The notes beneath the pieces are model-generated. The model had not been told where the DNA came from. It ran no database searches and was given only the letters and a program-made list of their open reading frames with translations. A stretch of 64,000 bases of DNA from Paraburkholderia bannensis NBRC 103871 (GTDB taxonomy: Bacteria > Pseudomonadota > Gammaproteobacteria > Burkholderiales > Burkholderiaceae), in the NCBI RefSeq assembly GCF_000685015.1, contig NZ_BAYA01000012.1:169208-233207 (forward strand), in the 5' to 3' direction. Within the stretch, counting starts at the first letter, position 1. Every line of letters starts with the position of its first letter. This document shows, one piece after another, positions 28,568 to 39,601 of the stretch. The position numbers were made by a program, and so were the translations under genes.

Positions 28568-29323
28568 TTGATTCTTTACGAGTATCCCTTCAACGAGCGA
28601 ATCCGGACGCTGCTGCGCCTCGAAGACCTGTTCGAGCGCTTCACGTTTTTCCTGACCCAGGAAGATCCGAGGGAACATCACGTTGCGCTCACGACGCTCT
28701 TCGAAATCGCAGAAGTCGCGGGCCGCGCCGATCTCAAGTCGGACCTCATGAAGGAACTCGAAAGGCAGCGTCAGACGCTCGCACCGTTCCGCGGCAATCC
28801 CGGTATCGAACAAAACGCGCTCGAAAGCGTGCTCGGCGAAATCGAGCAGACGCTTGCGGGTCTCACGCAGATGCAGGGCAAAACCGGCCAGCATCTTGCG
28901 GACAACGAATGGCTCACGAGCATCCGCAGCCGCGCGATCATTCCGGGCGGCACCTGCAAGTTCGACCTGCCCTCGTATTACGCGTGGCAGCAGTTGCACG
29001 CCGATCAACGCCGCCAGGACATCGCCAAGTGGGTGACGCCGCTCCTGCCGCTGCGCGACGCCGCCAGCATCGTGCTGCGCCTCGCGCGCGAATCGGGCCA
29101 GGCGTCGAAGGTCATGGCGATGCAGGGCAGCTATCAGCAGATGCTGTCCGGCCGCACCTACCAGTTGATGCAGGTACGCGTGGCACCGGATTTACGCGTG
29201 ATTCCGGAAGCAAGCGCCAACAAGTACATGCTGTGGGTGCGCTTCACCGTTCAGGACGGCGATCTGCGTCCGCGCGCCGTCGATCAGGACGTGCCGTTCC
29301 AGCTCACGCTCTGTAGTCTGTAA
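28568..29323 (+). CDS. zapD: Cell division protein ZapD
   Basis: Crosslinks FtsZ filaments and stabilises the Z-ring. The 251-residue product begins at TTG (28568; MILYEYPFNERIRTLLRLEDLFERF), the conserved ZapD N-terminus, preceded by a GAGG ribosome site at 28556. It has an all-alpha N-domain and a C-terminal beta domain (VRVAPDLRVIPEASANKYMLWVRF). The length equals that of other ZapD proteins. An earlier in-frame start lies upstream but has no homologous sequence. yacG follows after 74 bases. Confidence 0.95.
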   Translation: MILYEYPFNERIRTLLRLEDLFERFTFFLTQEDPREHHVALTTLFEIAEVAGRADLKSDLMKELERQRQTLAPFRGNPGIEQNALESVLGEIEQTLAGLTQMQGKTGQHLADNEWLTSIRSRAIIPGGTCKFDLPSYYAWQQLHADQRRQDIAKWVTPLLPLRDAASIVLRLARESGQASKVMAMQGSYQQMLSGRTYQLMQVRVAPDLRVIPEASANKYMLWVRFTVQDGDLRPRAVDQDVPFQLTLCSL

Positions 29324-29397
29324 TTTTTTCGAATCCCGATTTTCCCAACCGCGGCGTCGCTCAAGAGACGCCGCCCAGTTACCGATCAGCCGACCGA

Positions 29398-29595
29398 ATG
29401 ACCACCGTCGTCAAATGTCCGACCTGCGGCAAGGATGTCCGCTGGGTACCGGAAAACCGTTTCCGCCCGTTCTGCTCCGAGCGTTGCAAGCAGATGGATC
29501 TCGGTGCCTGGGCCGCTGAAAAGTACCGGATCGGCGGCAACGAGGAAGACACGCCGCCCGATGACGAGGCGCCGCCCACTGACACGCGCCAGTAA
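29398..29595 (+). CDS. yacG: DNA gyrase inhibitor YacG
   Basis: A 65-residue zinc protein that binds GyrB and blocks DNA binding by gyrase. The four zinc ligands are C7, C10, C26 and C30 (KCPTCGKDV ... PFCSERCKQMDLGAW), the full family signature. The C-terminal 20 residues are acidic and disordered. It sits next to zapD and coaE, as in E. coli, and ends at a strong shared terminator. Confidence 0.96.
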   Translation: MTTVVKCPTCGKDVRWVPENRFRPFCSERCKQMDLGAWAAEKYRIGGNEEDTPPDDEAPPTDTRQ

Positions 29596-29645
29596 GCACG
29601 CCAGCAGGCACACCAACAGGCGCACCAACAAGGCGCGCCCAAAAT

Positions 29646-29683
29646 GAAAAAAGCCGCTGCACGTCAAACGTGCAGCGGCTTTT
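29646..29683. terminator. Bidirectional terminator between yacG and mutT
   Basis: A 13-bp perfect stem (AGCCGCTGCACGT / ACGTGCAGCGGCT) around a CAA loop, flanked by A- and T-runs. It serves both convergent genes. Confidence 0.93.
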
Positions 29684-29718
29684 ATGTTTCTGCCGACGGC
29701 CTCAGCGCCAGGCGTGGC

Positions 29719-30132
29719 TCATTCCGCCGCCAGCCACTCCAGCACGGGAATCGTCGCGGGCAGCAGCGGCTCGACGCTCGCGGGCAGCGCCTGCCAGGCG
29801 AGCGCCTGGCCTTCGCGTCCGTGCGGCTCGCCGCTCCACTCGGTGACCTTGCAGAAGTACAGCCGCACATAGGCGTGCGGATAGTCGTGTTCGAGCGTAT
29901 GCCAGCGATGGCACGCCTTCACGTCGATACCCAGCTCCTCGTGCAGTTCGCGCGCCAGTGCCGCCTCGACCGACTCGCCCTTCTCCAGCTTGCCACCGGG
30001 GAATTCCCAGTAACCTGCGTAGGGCTTGCCCTCGGGACGTTGCGCCAGCAGGTAGCGGCCATCGGGCTGCACCATCACGCCTACGGCAACTTCCGTCACC
30101 GGACGGACGCTTTCCTTGGCTTGCTCGCTCAT
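29719..30132 (-). CDS. mutT: 8-oxo-dGTP pyrophosphohydrolase (MutT, Nudix)
   Basis: Removes oxidised 8-oxo-dGTP from the nucleotide pool, preventing A:T to C:G mutation. The 137-residue protein has a clear Nudix box (GGKLEKGES...RELHEELGI, about residues 39 to 61), and VAVGVMVQPDGRYLLAQRPEGKPYAGYWEFPGGK is typical of MutT. The start ATG (30132) overlaps the DUF815 gene stop (ATGA). The extended frame upstream lies within that neighbour and is rejected. It is the last gene of an argJ-DUF815-mutT run. Confidence 0.92.
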   Translation of the reverse strand: MSEQAKESVRPVTEVAVGVMVQPDGRYLLAQRPEGKPYAGYWEFPGGKLEKGESVEAALARELHEELGIDVKACHRWHTLEHDYPHAYVRLYFCKVTEWSGEPHGREGQALAWQALPASVEPLLPATIPVLEWLAAE

Positions 30133-31001
30133 GCCTCTTGCGCCTTCTTGCCCGACCAGTCGCGTGCGAATTGCCACGCCACGCGGCCCGAGCGCGAACC
30201 GCGCTCCAGCGCCCAGACCAGCGCGTCGCCGCGCGCGCCTTCGACTTCGGCGTCGCTCACGCCGAAGTGACGCAGCCAGTGGCCGACGATGGTCAGATAG
30301 TCGTCCTGCTTGAACGGGTAGAAGCTCACCCACAGGCCGAAGCGCTCCGACAGCGAGATCTTCTCCTCCACTACTTCACCCGGATGAATCTCACCGTCGG
30401 GCATGTGCTTGTAGGACTCGTTGTCGCTCATGTACTCGGGCAGCAGATGGCGGCGGTTCGAGGTCGCGTAGATCAGCACGTTGTCCGACTGCGCGGCCAC
30501 CGACCCGTCGAGCGCCACCTTGAGCGCCTTGTAGCCCGACTCGCCATCCTCGAACGAGAGATCGTCGCAGAACACGATGAAGCGCTCCGGGCGCGACGAG
30601 ATCAGGTCGACGATATCGCCGAGGTCGTGCAGATCGTCCTTGTCGACTTCGATCAGGCGCAGGCCGTCCTTCGAGTACGCGTTCAGGCAGGCCTTGATCA
30701 GCGACGACTTGCCGGTGCCGCGCGCACCCGTCAGCAGCACGTTGTTCGCGGGCTTCTTCTGCACGAACTGGCGCGTGTTGCGATCGATGAGATCCTTCTG
30801 GCGGTCGATGTTCTGCAGGTCGTCCAGCGAGATCAGCGAAATCGCCGGAACCGGCTGCAGGAAGCCGCGGCCCTGGCGCTTGCGCCAGCGGAACGCGACT
30901 GCCGCGTTCCAGTCGACATCGGGCGCCGCCGGCGGCAACACGGCTTCGAGGCGGCCGAGCAGCGCTTCGGCGCGGGTCAGAAACTGTTCGAGCTTGTCCA
31001 T
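30129..31001 (-). CDS. DUF815 family AAA-like ATPase
   Basis: A 290-residue P-loop ATPase with Walker A GARGTGKS (92 to 99) and a Walker B-like segment (RFIVFCDDLSF). The rest (YATSNRRHLLPEYMSDNE, then LSERFGLWVSFYPFKQDDYLTIV) fits DUF815 AAA+ proteins. No function is established for this family. It starts 30 bases after the argJ stop and overlaps mutT by 4 bases, so the three are probably one operon. The argJ-DUF815-mutT neighbourhood recurs in Burkholderia and relatives from what I recall. Confidence 0.85.
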   Translation of the reverse strand: MDKLEQFLTRAEALLGRLEAVLPPAAPDVDWNAAVAFRWRKRQGRGFLQPVPAISLISLDDLQNIDRQKDLIDRNTRQFVQKKPANNVLLTGARGTGKSSLIKACLNAYSKDGLRLIEVDKDDLHDLGDIVDLISSRPERFIVFCDDLSFEDGESGYKALKVALDGSVAAQSDNVLIYATSNRRHLLPEYMSDNESYKHMPDGEIHPGEVVEEKISLSERFGLWVSFYPFKQDDYLTIVGHWLRHFGVSDAEVEGARGDALVWALERGSRSGRVAWQFARDWSGKKAQEA

Positions 31002-31031
31002 TGCGTCGTGCTTGAAGAGATCAGGTGCGAA

Positions 31032-32273
31032 TTAAGAACGGTAATCGGCGTTGATGCTCACGTAGTCGTGCGAGAGATCGCAAGTCCAGACGAAGGCTTC
31101 GGCGTTGCCGCGGCCAAGCACCACGCGGATCAGGATTTCGCTCTCCTTCATCACGCGCTGGCCGTCTTCTTCCTTGTACTCGGGGTTACGACCACCCGCC
31201 TTCGCGACGAGCACGTCATTCAGGTACAGGTCGATCTTGTTCACGTCGAGATCCGTCACGCCCGCATAGCCGATCGCGGCCAGAATACGGCCCAGATTGG
31301 GGTCGGATGCGTAGAACGCCGTCTTCACGAGCGGCGAATGGCCGATCGCGTAAGCGATCTGGCGGCATTCAGCGACGTCCTTGCCGCCTTCCACTTGCAC
31401 GGTCATGAACTTGGTCGCGCCTTCGCCGTCGCGCACGATCAGTTGCGAAAGCGTCTGCGCGACTTCCGTGACCGCGTCGCGCAGGGCCGCGTAGGCCGGC
31501 GAATCGGTCGAGGTGATCGCGGGCAGGCTCGACTTGCCCGAGGCGATCAGGATGAACGAGTCGTTGGTCGAGGTATCGCCGTCGATCGTGATGCAGTTGA
31601 ACGAGCGATCGGCCACGTACTTCACGAGCTCGTCGAGCACCGGTTGCGCGACGTTCGCATCGAACGCGAGGAAGCCCAGCATGGTCGCCATGTTCGGCTT
31701 GATCATGCCTGCGCCCTTGCTGATGCCGGTGAGCGTGACCGTGTGGCCATCGATCGTGACCTGGCGCGACGCGGCCTTCGGCAGCGTATCGGTCGTCATG
31801 ATCGCCTGAGCGGCGTCGTACCAGTTGTTTTCCTTGCGGTTCTCAAGCGCGGCGGGCAGACCGGCCTTCAGGCGGTCGATCGGCAGCGGTTCGAGAATCA
31901 CGCCCGTCGAGAACGGCAGCACCTGCGAGGACTCGATGCCCGCAAGGCGCGCGAGTTCGTCGCAGGTTTCGCGCGCGTGCTTCATGCCCGGCTCGCCCGT
32001 GCCCGCGTTCGCGTTGCCTGTGTTGATGACGAGCGCGCGGATGCCCTTGCCGCCCTCGCGCACCTTGGCGAGATGTTCGCGGCACACCGTGACCGGCGCG
32101 GCGCAGAAGCGGTTGAGCGTGAACACGCCCGCGACGCTCGCGCTTTCATCGACGGAAATCACCAGCACGTCCTTGCGATTGGGCTTGCGGATATGAGCTT
32201 CCGCCCAGCCTAGCGTCACGCCGGCGACCGGATGAAGTTGTGCGGGATCGATCGAGGGGAAATTGACAGCCAT
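31032..32273 (-). CDS. argJ: Bifunctional ornithine acetyltransferase / N-acetylglutamate synthase
   Basis: Recycles the acetyl group in arginine synthesis by moving it from N-acetylornithine to glutamate. The 413-residue precursor self-cleaves before a catalytic threonine; that residue is T123 in VLPFSTGVILEPL, so the P1 residue is Ser rather than the more common Ala. Other hallmarks are NTGNANAGTG and the Gly-Asp segment INVDGDTSTND-like TIDGDTSTNDSF. Start: ATG 32273 (MAVNFPSIDP); the earlier frame start lacks conservation. Whether it is mono- or bifunctional cannot be read from sequence. Confidence 0.94.
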   Translation of the reverse strand: MAVNFPSIDPAQLHPVAGVTLGWAEAHIRKPNRKDVLVISVDESASVAGVFTLNRFCAAPVTVCREHLAKVREGGKGIRALVINTGNANAGTGEPGMKHARETCDELARLAGIESSQVLPFSTGVILEPLPIDRLKAGLPAALENRKENNWYDAAQAIMTTDTLPKAASRQVTIDGHTVTLTGISKGAGMIKPNMATMLGFLAFDANVAQPVLDELVKYVADRSFNCITIDGDTSTNDSFILIASGKSSLPAITSTDSPAYAALRDAVTEVAQTLSQLIVRDGEGATKFMTVQVEGGKDVAECRQIAYAIGHSPLVKTAFYASDPNLGRILAAIGYAGVTDLDVNKIDLYLNDVLVAKAGGRNPEYKEEDGQRVMKESEILIRVVLGRGNAEAFVWTCDLSHDYVSINADYRS

Positions 32274-32348
32274 GGTGGCGACCTGTCGAAAAGGCAATGC
32301 CGGCCGCGGCGTCTACGCACCTGGCCGGCATCGGGATTCAAAACGCAA

Positions 32349-32370
32349 GGCCCGCCATGGTGAGCGGGCC
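32349..32370 (-). terminator. Candidate terminator after secA
   Basis: A 7-bp stem (GGCCCGC / GCGGGCC) with an 8-base loop; on the minus strand it is followed by TTGCGTTTT, an imperfect T-tract. Confidence 0.5.
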
Positions 32371-32452
32371 GCCGGAATCAACGCGCAAGCGCATCACGAA
32401 GCGAGCGGCGCGGGCATCGAACATGAGTCGATACGCGCACCGTCGCGCTTCA

Positions 32453-35257
<2,805 letters not shown>

Positions 35258-35639
35258 CGGATCGGTGTCTGCGTCGCGGCTTCGGCCGGGATTGCTGCAC
35301 GGCGCGTTGCAAACGGACTGGTTTGCATACGTTTTGCGCCACACACCCGGATCGGAAGGACCTCGGCGGCTTAAGCCCAAATTGGTGGATTCGAATCGGG
35401 CATTTTAGCACGCACCCTGGGCGCCGCCCGTGTCAACGCCGTGATGGGTGCAGCGCCGGGTGCAGTGCGAAAAGCCCGTGCCGACGCGCCTCGCCAGCCG
35501 ATCTTTCGGGCCGCTCGCGTGGCCCGCTTCGAGCGCTGCCGCAAGGATCCGGCAACAGGACAAGGCGCGTGGAGGTAAAACGCGCAGGCTACAATGCTAC
35601 TGACGCTGCGCAGCCCGCGCATGCACCTCTACTCGCCAC
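35258..35639. other. Divergent promoter region between secA and dciA
   Basis: A 382-base gap with no protein gene. It holds an extended -10 promoter candidate reading to secA (35402-35410) and a TACAAT -10-like hexamer (35590-35595, plus strand) for dciA. No SecM-like arrest peptide or leader ORF is seen. Confidence 0.5.
35402..35410 (-). promoter_or_regulatory. Candidate extended -10 promoter for secA
   Basis: The minus strand reads TGCTAAAAT, an extended -10 (TGn plus TAAAAT, 5/6). No -35 match is found, as expected for this promoter class. The leader would be about 140 nt. Confidence 0.5.
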
Positions 35640-36170
35640 ATGAGCCGTTTTTCGCCGTTTTCAAGGCCGGACGCCCCAGCCGCGCCGCGTACGCAGCGCA
35701 AGACGCACAACACGCGCGGCCCGGGCAAGGCGCCGCGCGCGCCCCAGCCGCTCGCCGAAGTCCTCAGCCGCACGGACGCGTTCGCGCCGCTGCGCGCGGG
35801 CGTCGAGCAGATTGCGGCGATCCAGCGCGACCTCAATGCGCTCTTGCCCGACTATCTGGCCGCGAGCGTCGAACCAGGGTTCATCAAGGACGGCACGTTG
35901 GCGCTGTTCGCGGCGCACAACGCGCTGGCCGCTCGCCTGCGACATCTCGAACCACGCCTCGTCACCGAATTGCAGGCGCGCGGCTGGGCGCTGACCAGCG
36001 TGCGCATTCGCGTGCGCCCGCAGGCCGTGAAGGAGCCGCCGCAGCCCAAGCAGGCGCGCATGACGCCCGCAGGCGCCGCGGCGCTGGCCACGCTCAGCGA
36101 AAGCCTGCCGCCCTCGCCGCTGCAGGAAGCGCTCGCAAAAATGGCGGCGCGGCACTTGAAGCGCCGCTAA
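35640..36170 (+). CDS. dciA: DUF721 protein, DciA-like replicative helicase operator/loader
   Basis: A 176-residue protein with an N-terminal basic, disordered segment (about 1 to 40) and a DUF721 domain (about 43 to 130; LAEVLSRTDAFAPLRAGVEQIAAIQRDLNALLP...LRHLEPRLVTELQARGW) of the K-homology-like fold. DUF721 proteins are DciA, which loads the DnaB helicase in bacteria lacking DnaC. That function follows from the family and was not shown for this protein. Its position between lpxC and secA is a conserved beta-proteobacterial arrangement. An earlier same-strand frame is out of phase. Confidence 0.8.
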   Translation: MSRFSPFSRPDAPAAPRTQRKTHNTRGPGKAPRAPQPLAEVLSRTDAFAPLRAGVEQIAAIQRDLNALLPDYLAASVEPGFIKDGTLALFAAHNALAARLRHLEPRLVTELQARGWALTSVRIRVRPQAVKEPPQPKQARMTPAGAAALATLSESLPPSPLQEALAKMAARHLKRR

Positions 36171-36187
36171 ATCGATCGCACGAAATA

Positions 36188-36217
36188 AAAAAAGGGGGGC
36201 ATGAAGCCACCCTTTTT
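36188..36217. terminator. Bidirectional terminator between dciA and lpxC
   Basis: An 11-bp stem with one mismatch (AAAAAGGGGGG / CCACCCTTTTT) around a short loop. The A- and T-runs are part of the stem, so it can act in both directions. Confidence 0.7.
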
Positions 36218-36242
36218 CGTTTTATCGCGTGCTTGACGCCGA

Positions 36243-37160
36243 TCAGGCAAACGCCGCCTGCGCATCGAAAGCGAACCCGCGCGGCGCCTTTTGCGCATCG
36301 TCGAAGGTGACGATTTCATACGCATCTTCGTGCGCCAGCAGTTCGCGCAACAGCGCGTTGTTCAGGCCGTGGCCCGACTTGTACGCGTCGTACGACGCCA
36401 GCAGCGGATGGCCGACCACATAAAGGTCGCCAATCGCGTCCAGCATCTTGTGCTTCACGAACTCGTCGTCGTAACGCAGTCCGTCGTTGTTCAAAATGCG
36501 GTACTCGTCCAGCACGATCGCGTTATCCATGCTGCCGCCGCGCGCGAGACCCAGTTCGCGCATCATTTCGACTTCATGCGCGAAGCCGAACGTGCGGGCA
36601 CGAGCGATTTCACGCACGTACGAGGTGTTCGCGAAGTCGACTTCGAGCGCCTGGCCCGTCTTGTCGACCGCCGGATGACGGAAGTCGATGGTGAACTTGA
36701 GCTTGAAGCCGAAGAACGGATCGAGGCGCGCGAACTTGTCGCCATCGCGCACTTCCACGGTCTTCTTCACCTTGATGAACTTCTTGGCTGCGTTCTGTTC
36801 TTCGATGCCCGCCGACTGGATCAGGAACACGAACGACGATGCGCTGCCGTCCATGATCGGGATTTCTTCCGCGGTCACGTCGATATAAAGGTTGTCGATG
36901 CCAAGACCCGCGCACGCCGACATCAAGTGCTCGATCGTCGAGACGCGTGCGCCGTCCTTTTGCAGCACCGAGGCGAGGCGCGTATCGCCAATCGCCATCG
37001 CCGACGCGGGGATGTCCACCGGGTTCGGCAAATCCACGCGCGAAAACACGATGCCCGTGTCCGGCGCCGCCGGGCGTAGCGTCAGATTGACCTTGCGGCC
37101 CGAGTGCAGGCCGATGCCAACCGTTTTCACGATCGATTTGATGGTTCGCTGCTTCAACAT
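36243..37160 (-). CDS. lpxC: UDP-3-O-acyl-N-acetylglucosamine deacetylase
   Basis: A zinc enzyme of the committed step of lipid A synthesis, and a target of FtsH-dependent control in E. coli. The 305 residues have all three zinc ligands at the standard positions: H78 (STIEHLMSA), H237 and D241 (KHKMLDAIGD), with the catalytic H264 in KSGHGLNN. The length is normal. It follows the ftsZ-peroxiredoxin segment and is separated by a 255-base gap with its own -10-like hexamer. Confidence 0.97.
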   Translation of the reverse strand: MLKQRTIKSIVKTVGIGLHSGRKVNLTLRPAAPDTGIVFSRVDLPNPVDIPASAMAIGDTRLASVLQKDGARVSTIEHLMSACAGLGIDNLYIDVTAEEIPIMDGSASSFVFLIQSAGIEEQNAAKKFIKVKKTVEVRDGDKFARLDPFFGFKLKFTIDFRHPAVDKTGQALEVDFANTSYVREIARARTFGFAHEVEMMRELGLARGGSMDNAIVLDEYRILNNDGLRYDDEFVKHKMLDAIGDLYVVGHPLLASYDAYKSGHGLNNALLRELLAHEDAYEIVTFDDAQKAPRGFAFDAQAAFA

Positions 37161-37212
37161 AGTGTTCTACTCATTGAAAATCCCAATCGGGACTTTTTAA
37201 CTCATAGGACGA

Positions 37213-37218
37213 ATTATA
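37213..37218 (-). promoter_or_regulatory. Candidate -10 element for lpxC
   Basis: A perfect TATAAT on the minus strand, about 52 bases upstream of the lpxC ATG. No -35 match is seen at 17 bp. Confidence 0.45.
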
Positions 37219-37415
37219 CTCCAAGTCTGGCATGTCCGTCGTCGTCCGGGGCGTGACAATCTGTTTCCCCACGTTACTCCGTTGGGATGGACGACGGGCC
37301 GATGGCCGGAACGGAGGCGTTCCCGGCCATCGGCCCGCACGGCTGGTAGTAATAGCCCGTCACATTTACCCTGCCGGCCCGTTGCATTGCGGCAACGCAA
37401 GCGCGGCCTGGGCGC

Positions 37416-37925
37416 TCATGTCGGGCTCAACGTGGCGAGTATGCTCGCGGCATCGCTGACTTCGAATTTGCCGGGCGCCTCGACGTTCAGCGTCTTGACC
37501 ACGCCGTCGTCGATCACCATGGCGTAGCGCTGGGATCGTATGCCCATGCCACGCGCCGACAGATCCTGATCCAGACCGAGTGCACGAGTGAACGCCGCGC
37601 TGCCGTCGGCCATCATGCGTACCTTGCCCGAGGTCCGCTGATCTCGCCCCCACGCGCCCATCACGAACGCGTCGTTGACGGACACGCACCAGATTTCGTC
37701 GATGCCCGCCGCGCGTAACGCTTCGTACTGCTCGACATAACCCGGTACGTGTTTCGCGGAGCACGTGGGCGTAAACGCGCCCGGCAATCCGAAGATCACC
37801 ACACGTTTGCCCGCCGTTTGCTCACGCACGCTGAAGCTGTTCGGCCCCAGCGTGCAGCCCGCGCGCTCGTCTTCGATCAATTCGAAGAGCGTGGCGTCGG
37901 GCAGCGTATCACCCTGTTTGATCAT
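37416..37925 (-). CDS. Peroxiredoxin, Prx5/AhpE-type
   Basis: A 169-residue thiol peroxidase of the Prx5 subfamily. The peroxidatic cysteine is C55 in FGLPGAFTPTCSAKHVPG, the exact Prx5 motif, with the later WCVSVNDAFVMGAWG also typical. Reductant may be glutathione/glutaredoxin or thioredoxin. The start is ATG 37925 (MIKQGDTLPDATL); the extended frame upstream is not homologous. It sits between ftsZ and lpxC, an arrangement seen in Burkholderia and relatives, but has no known cell-division role. Confidence 0.92.
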   Translation of the reverse strand: MIKQGDTLPDATLFELIEDERAGCTLGPNSFSVREQTAGKRVVIFGLPGAFTPTCSAKHVPGYVEQYEALRAAGIDEIWCVSVNDAFVMGAWGRDQRTSGKVRMMADGSAAFTRALGLDQDLSARGMGIRSQRYAMVIDDGVVKTLNVEAPGKFEVSDAASILATLSPT

Positions 37926-38233
37926 CACTCGTCCTTCACATCGATGCGCTAAACGTCTGCATTCGTCATGGCATGCGACAGCGCGTTCAAGACCGCGCGC
38001 ATACGCCGTGCCGCATCGTCGCACTAAAGCCGCTTAAGCGACTTAAGCAACTAAGGCACCTAAAGCGCAGCGGGCACGCGTCCCGGCCGTGCATCCTGGT
38101 GGATGCGGCCTTGCGGGTCTCGTTAGCCATCATCGCAATCATGCCGAACGCTCCGTCCGCGGACGGGCACCGTACCGCTGTGCCCGGCGCCGCAGCCAGA
38201 ACTCGCTCGTCGCGCAGTCCGCCTGAGCAGACC
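37926..38233. other. Intergenic region between ftsZ and the peroxiredoxin gene
   Basis: A 308-base gap with no protein gene. It contains a 7-bp hairpin (CGGGCAC / GTGCCCG, 38164-38186) without a T-run, about 50 bases past the ftsZ stop. No clear promoter for the peroxiredoxin gene was found. Confidence 0.5.
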
Positions 38234-39430
38234 TTAGTCGGCCTGCTTGCGCAGGAACGCCGGGATGTCGTACGTATCGACGCCCTTTTCCTGCAGCGCC
38301 TGCACGTGCGAGGCCGCGGTGTCGCGCGACGTGCGCCAGACTGCCGGCGTGTCGAGCGCGCCGTAGTCAGCGCCTTGCGTCTGCGGCGGTGCGTAGGAAT
38401 GCTGAGCGGCGGCAACCGGATGGTTGTCCGTGCCCGTACGCAGCAGCGTCATCGGCGCAGCCTGCTGGCGCGTTGCTGCCGCGCGGCCCAGACCCGTCGC
38501 CACGACCGTCACGCGCAGTGCGTCGCCCATCGCGTCGTCGTACACGGCACCGAAGATCACCGTGGCGTCTTCCGCCGCGTAGCTCTTGATGGTGTTCATG
38601 ACTTCACGCGTTTCCGACAGACGCAGCGAACGGCTCGACGTGATGTTGACCAGCACGCCACGCGCGCCCGACAGATCGACGCCTTCGAGCAGCGGGCTTG
38701 CGACCGCCTGTTCTGCGGCCAGACGTGCGCGATCGACGCCGGCAACCGTCGCCGTGCCCATCATCGCCTTGCCCTGCTCGCCCATCACCGTCTTCACGTC
38801 TTCAAAGTCGACGTTCACCAGACCGTCGACGTTGATGATTTCAGCGATACCGGCAACTGCGTTGTTCAGAACGTCGTCCGCGCACTGGAAGCACTTGTCC
38901 ATCTCGGCGTCATCGCCCATCACGTCGAACAGCTTGTCGTTCAGGACGACGATCAGCGAGTCGACGTGATCCTCCAGTTGCTGCGAGCCGGCTTCCGCCA
39001 CGCGCATGCGCTTGCCACCTTCGAATTCAAACGGCTTGCTCACGACACCAACCGTGAGAATGCCCATTTCCTTGGCGATCTGCGCGACCACGGGTGCTGC
39101 ACCCGTACCAGTGCCGCCGCCCATGCCGGCGGTGATGAACACCATGTGCGCGCCCAGCAGCGAGTCTGCGATGCGCTCGCGGGCTTCTTCAGCTGCCGCG
39201 CGGCCCATTTCCGGCTTGGCGCCAGCGCCCAGACCCGTGTTGCCGAGCTGGATCACAGCCGGCGCGCGCGAACGCGAGAGCGCCTGGGCGTCCGTGTTCA
39301 TCACGATGAAGTCGACGCCCTGCACGCCACGATTGATCATGTGCTGCACGGCATTGCCGCCAGCGCCACCTACGCCCACCACCTTGATGATGGTGCCGTT
39401 GGTTTCCGTTTCCAGCATCTGGAATTCCAT
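38234..39430 (-). CDS. ftsZ: Cell division protein FtsZ
   Basis: The tubulin-like GTPase that forms the Z-ring. The 398 residues include the tubulin signature GGGTGTG (104 to 110), the T7-loop NVDFEDVKTVM, a variable linker, and the conserved C-terminal peptide DIPAFLRKQAD that binds FtsA and ZipA-like partners. It is the last gene of the dcw cluster, separated from ftsA by 171 bases with no gene, which could hold a separate ftsZ promoter. A second start, MLETETNG four codons in, is possible. Confidence 0.98.
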   Translation of the reverse strand: MEFQMLETETNGTIIKVVGVGGAGGNAVQHMINRGVQGVDFIVMNTDAQALSRSRAPAVIQLGNTGLGAGAKPEMGRAAAEEARERIADSLLGAHMVFITAGMGGGTGTGAAPVVAQIAKEMGILTVGVVSKPFEFEGGKRMRVAEAGSQQLEDHVDSLIVVLNDKLFDVMGDDAEMDKCFQCADDVLNNAVAGIAEIINVDGLVNVDFEDVKTVMGEQGKAMMGTATVAGVDRARLAAEQAVASPLLEGVDLSGARGVLVNITSSRSLRLSETREVMNTIKSYAAEDATVIFGAVYDDAMGDALRVTVVATGLGRAAATRQQAAPMTLLRTGTDNHPVAAAQHSYAPPQTQGADYGALDTPAVWRTSRDTAASHVQALQEKGVDTYDIPAFLRKQAD

Positions 39431-39601
39431 GTTGCCTCCGTCAAGAAAAAGATTTCCGCTCCTCGGCGTTATTCAGGGGAGAGTCGGGCAACCCTTCCCT
39501 GCGCGCCAGCCGCCGTCACCAGCGCGTATTCGGTCCCTGCGTTCTGCCTTTGCGTCTGCTTTGCGTCTAATTTGCGCGTTTGGTTCGCGCAGATCACAGC
39601 A

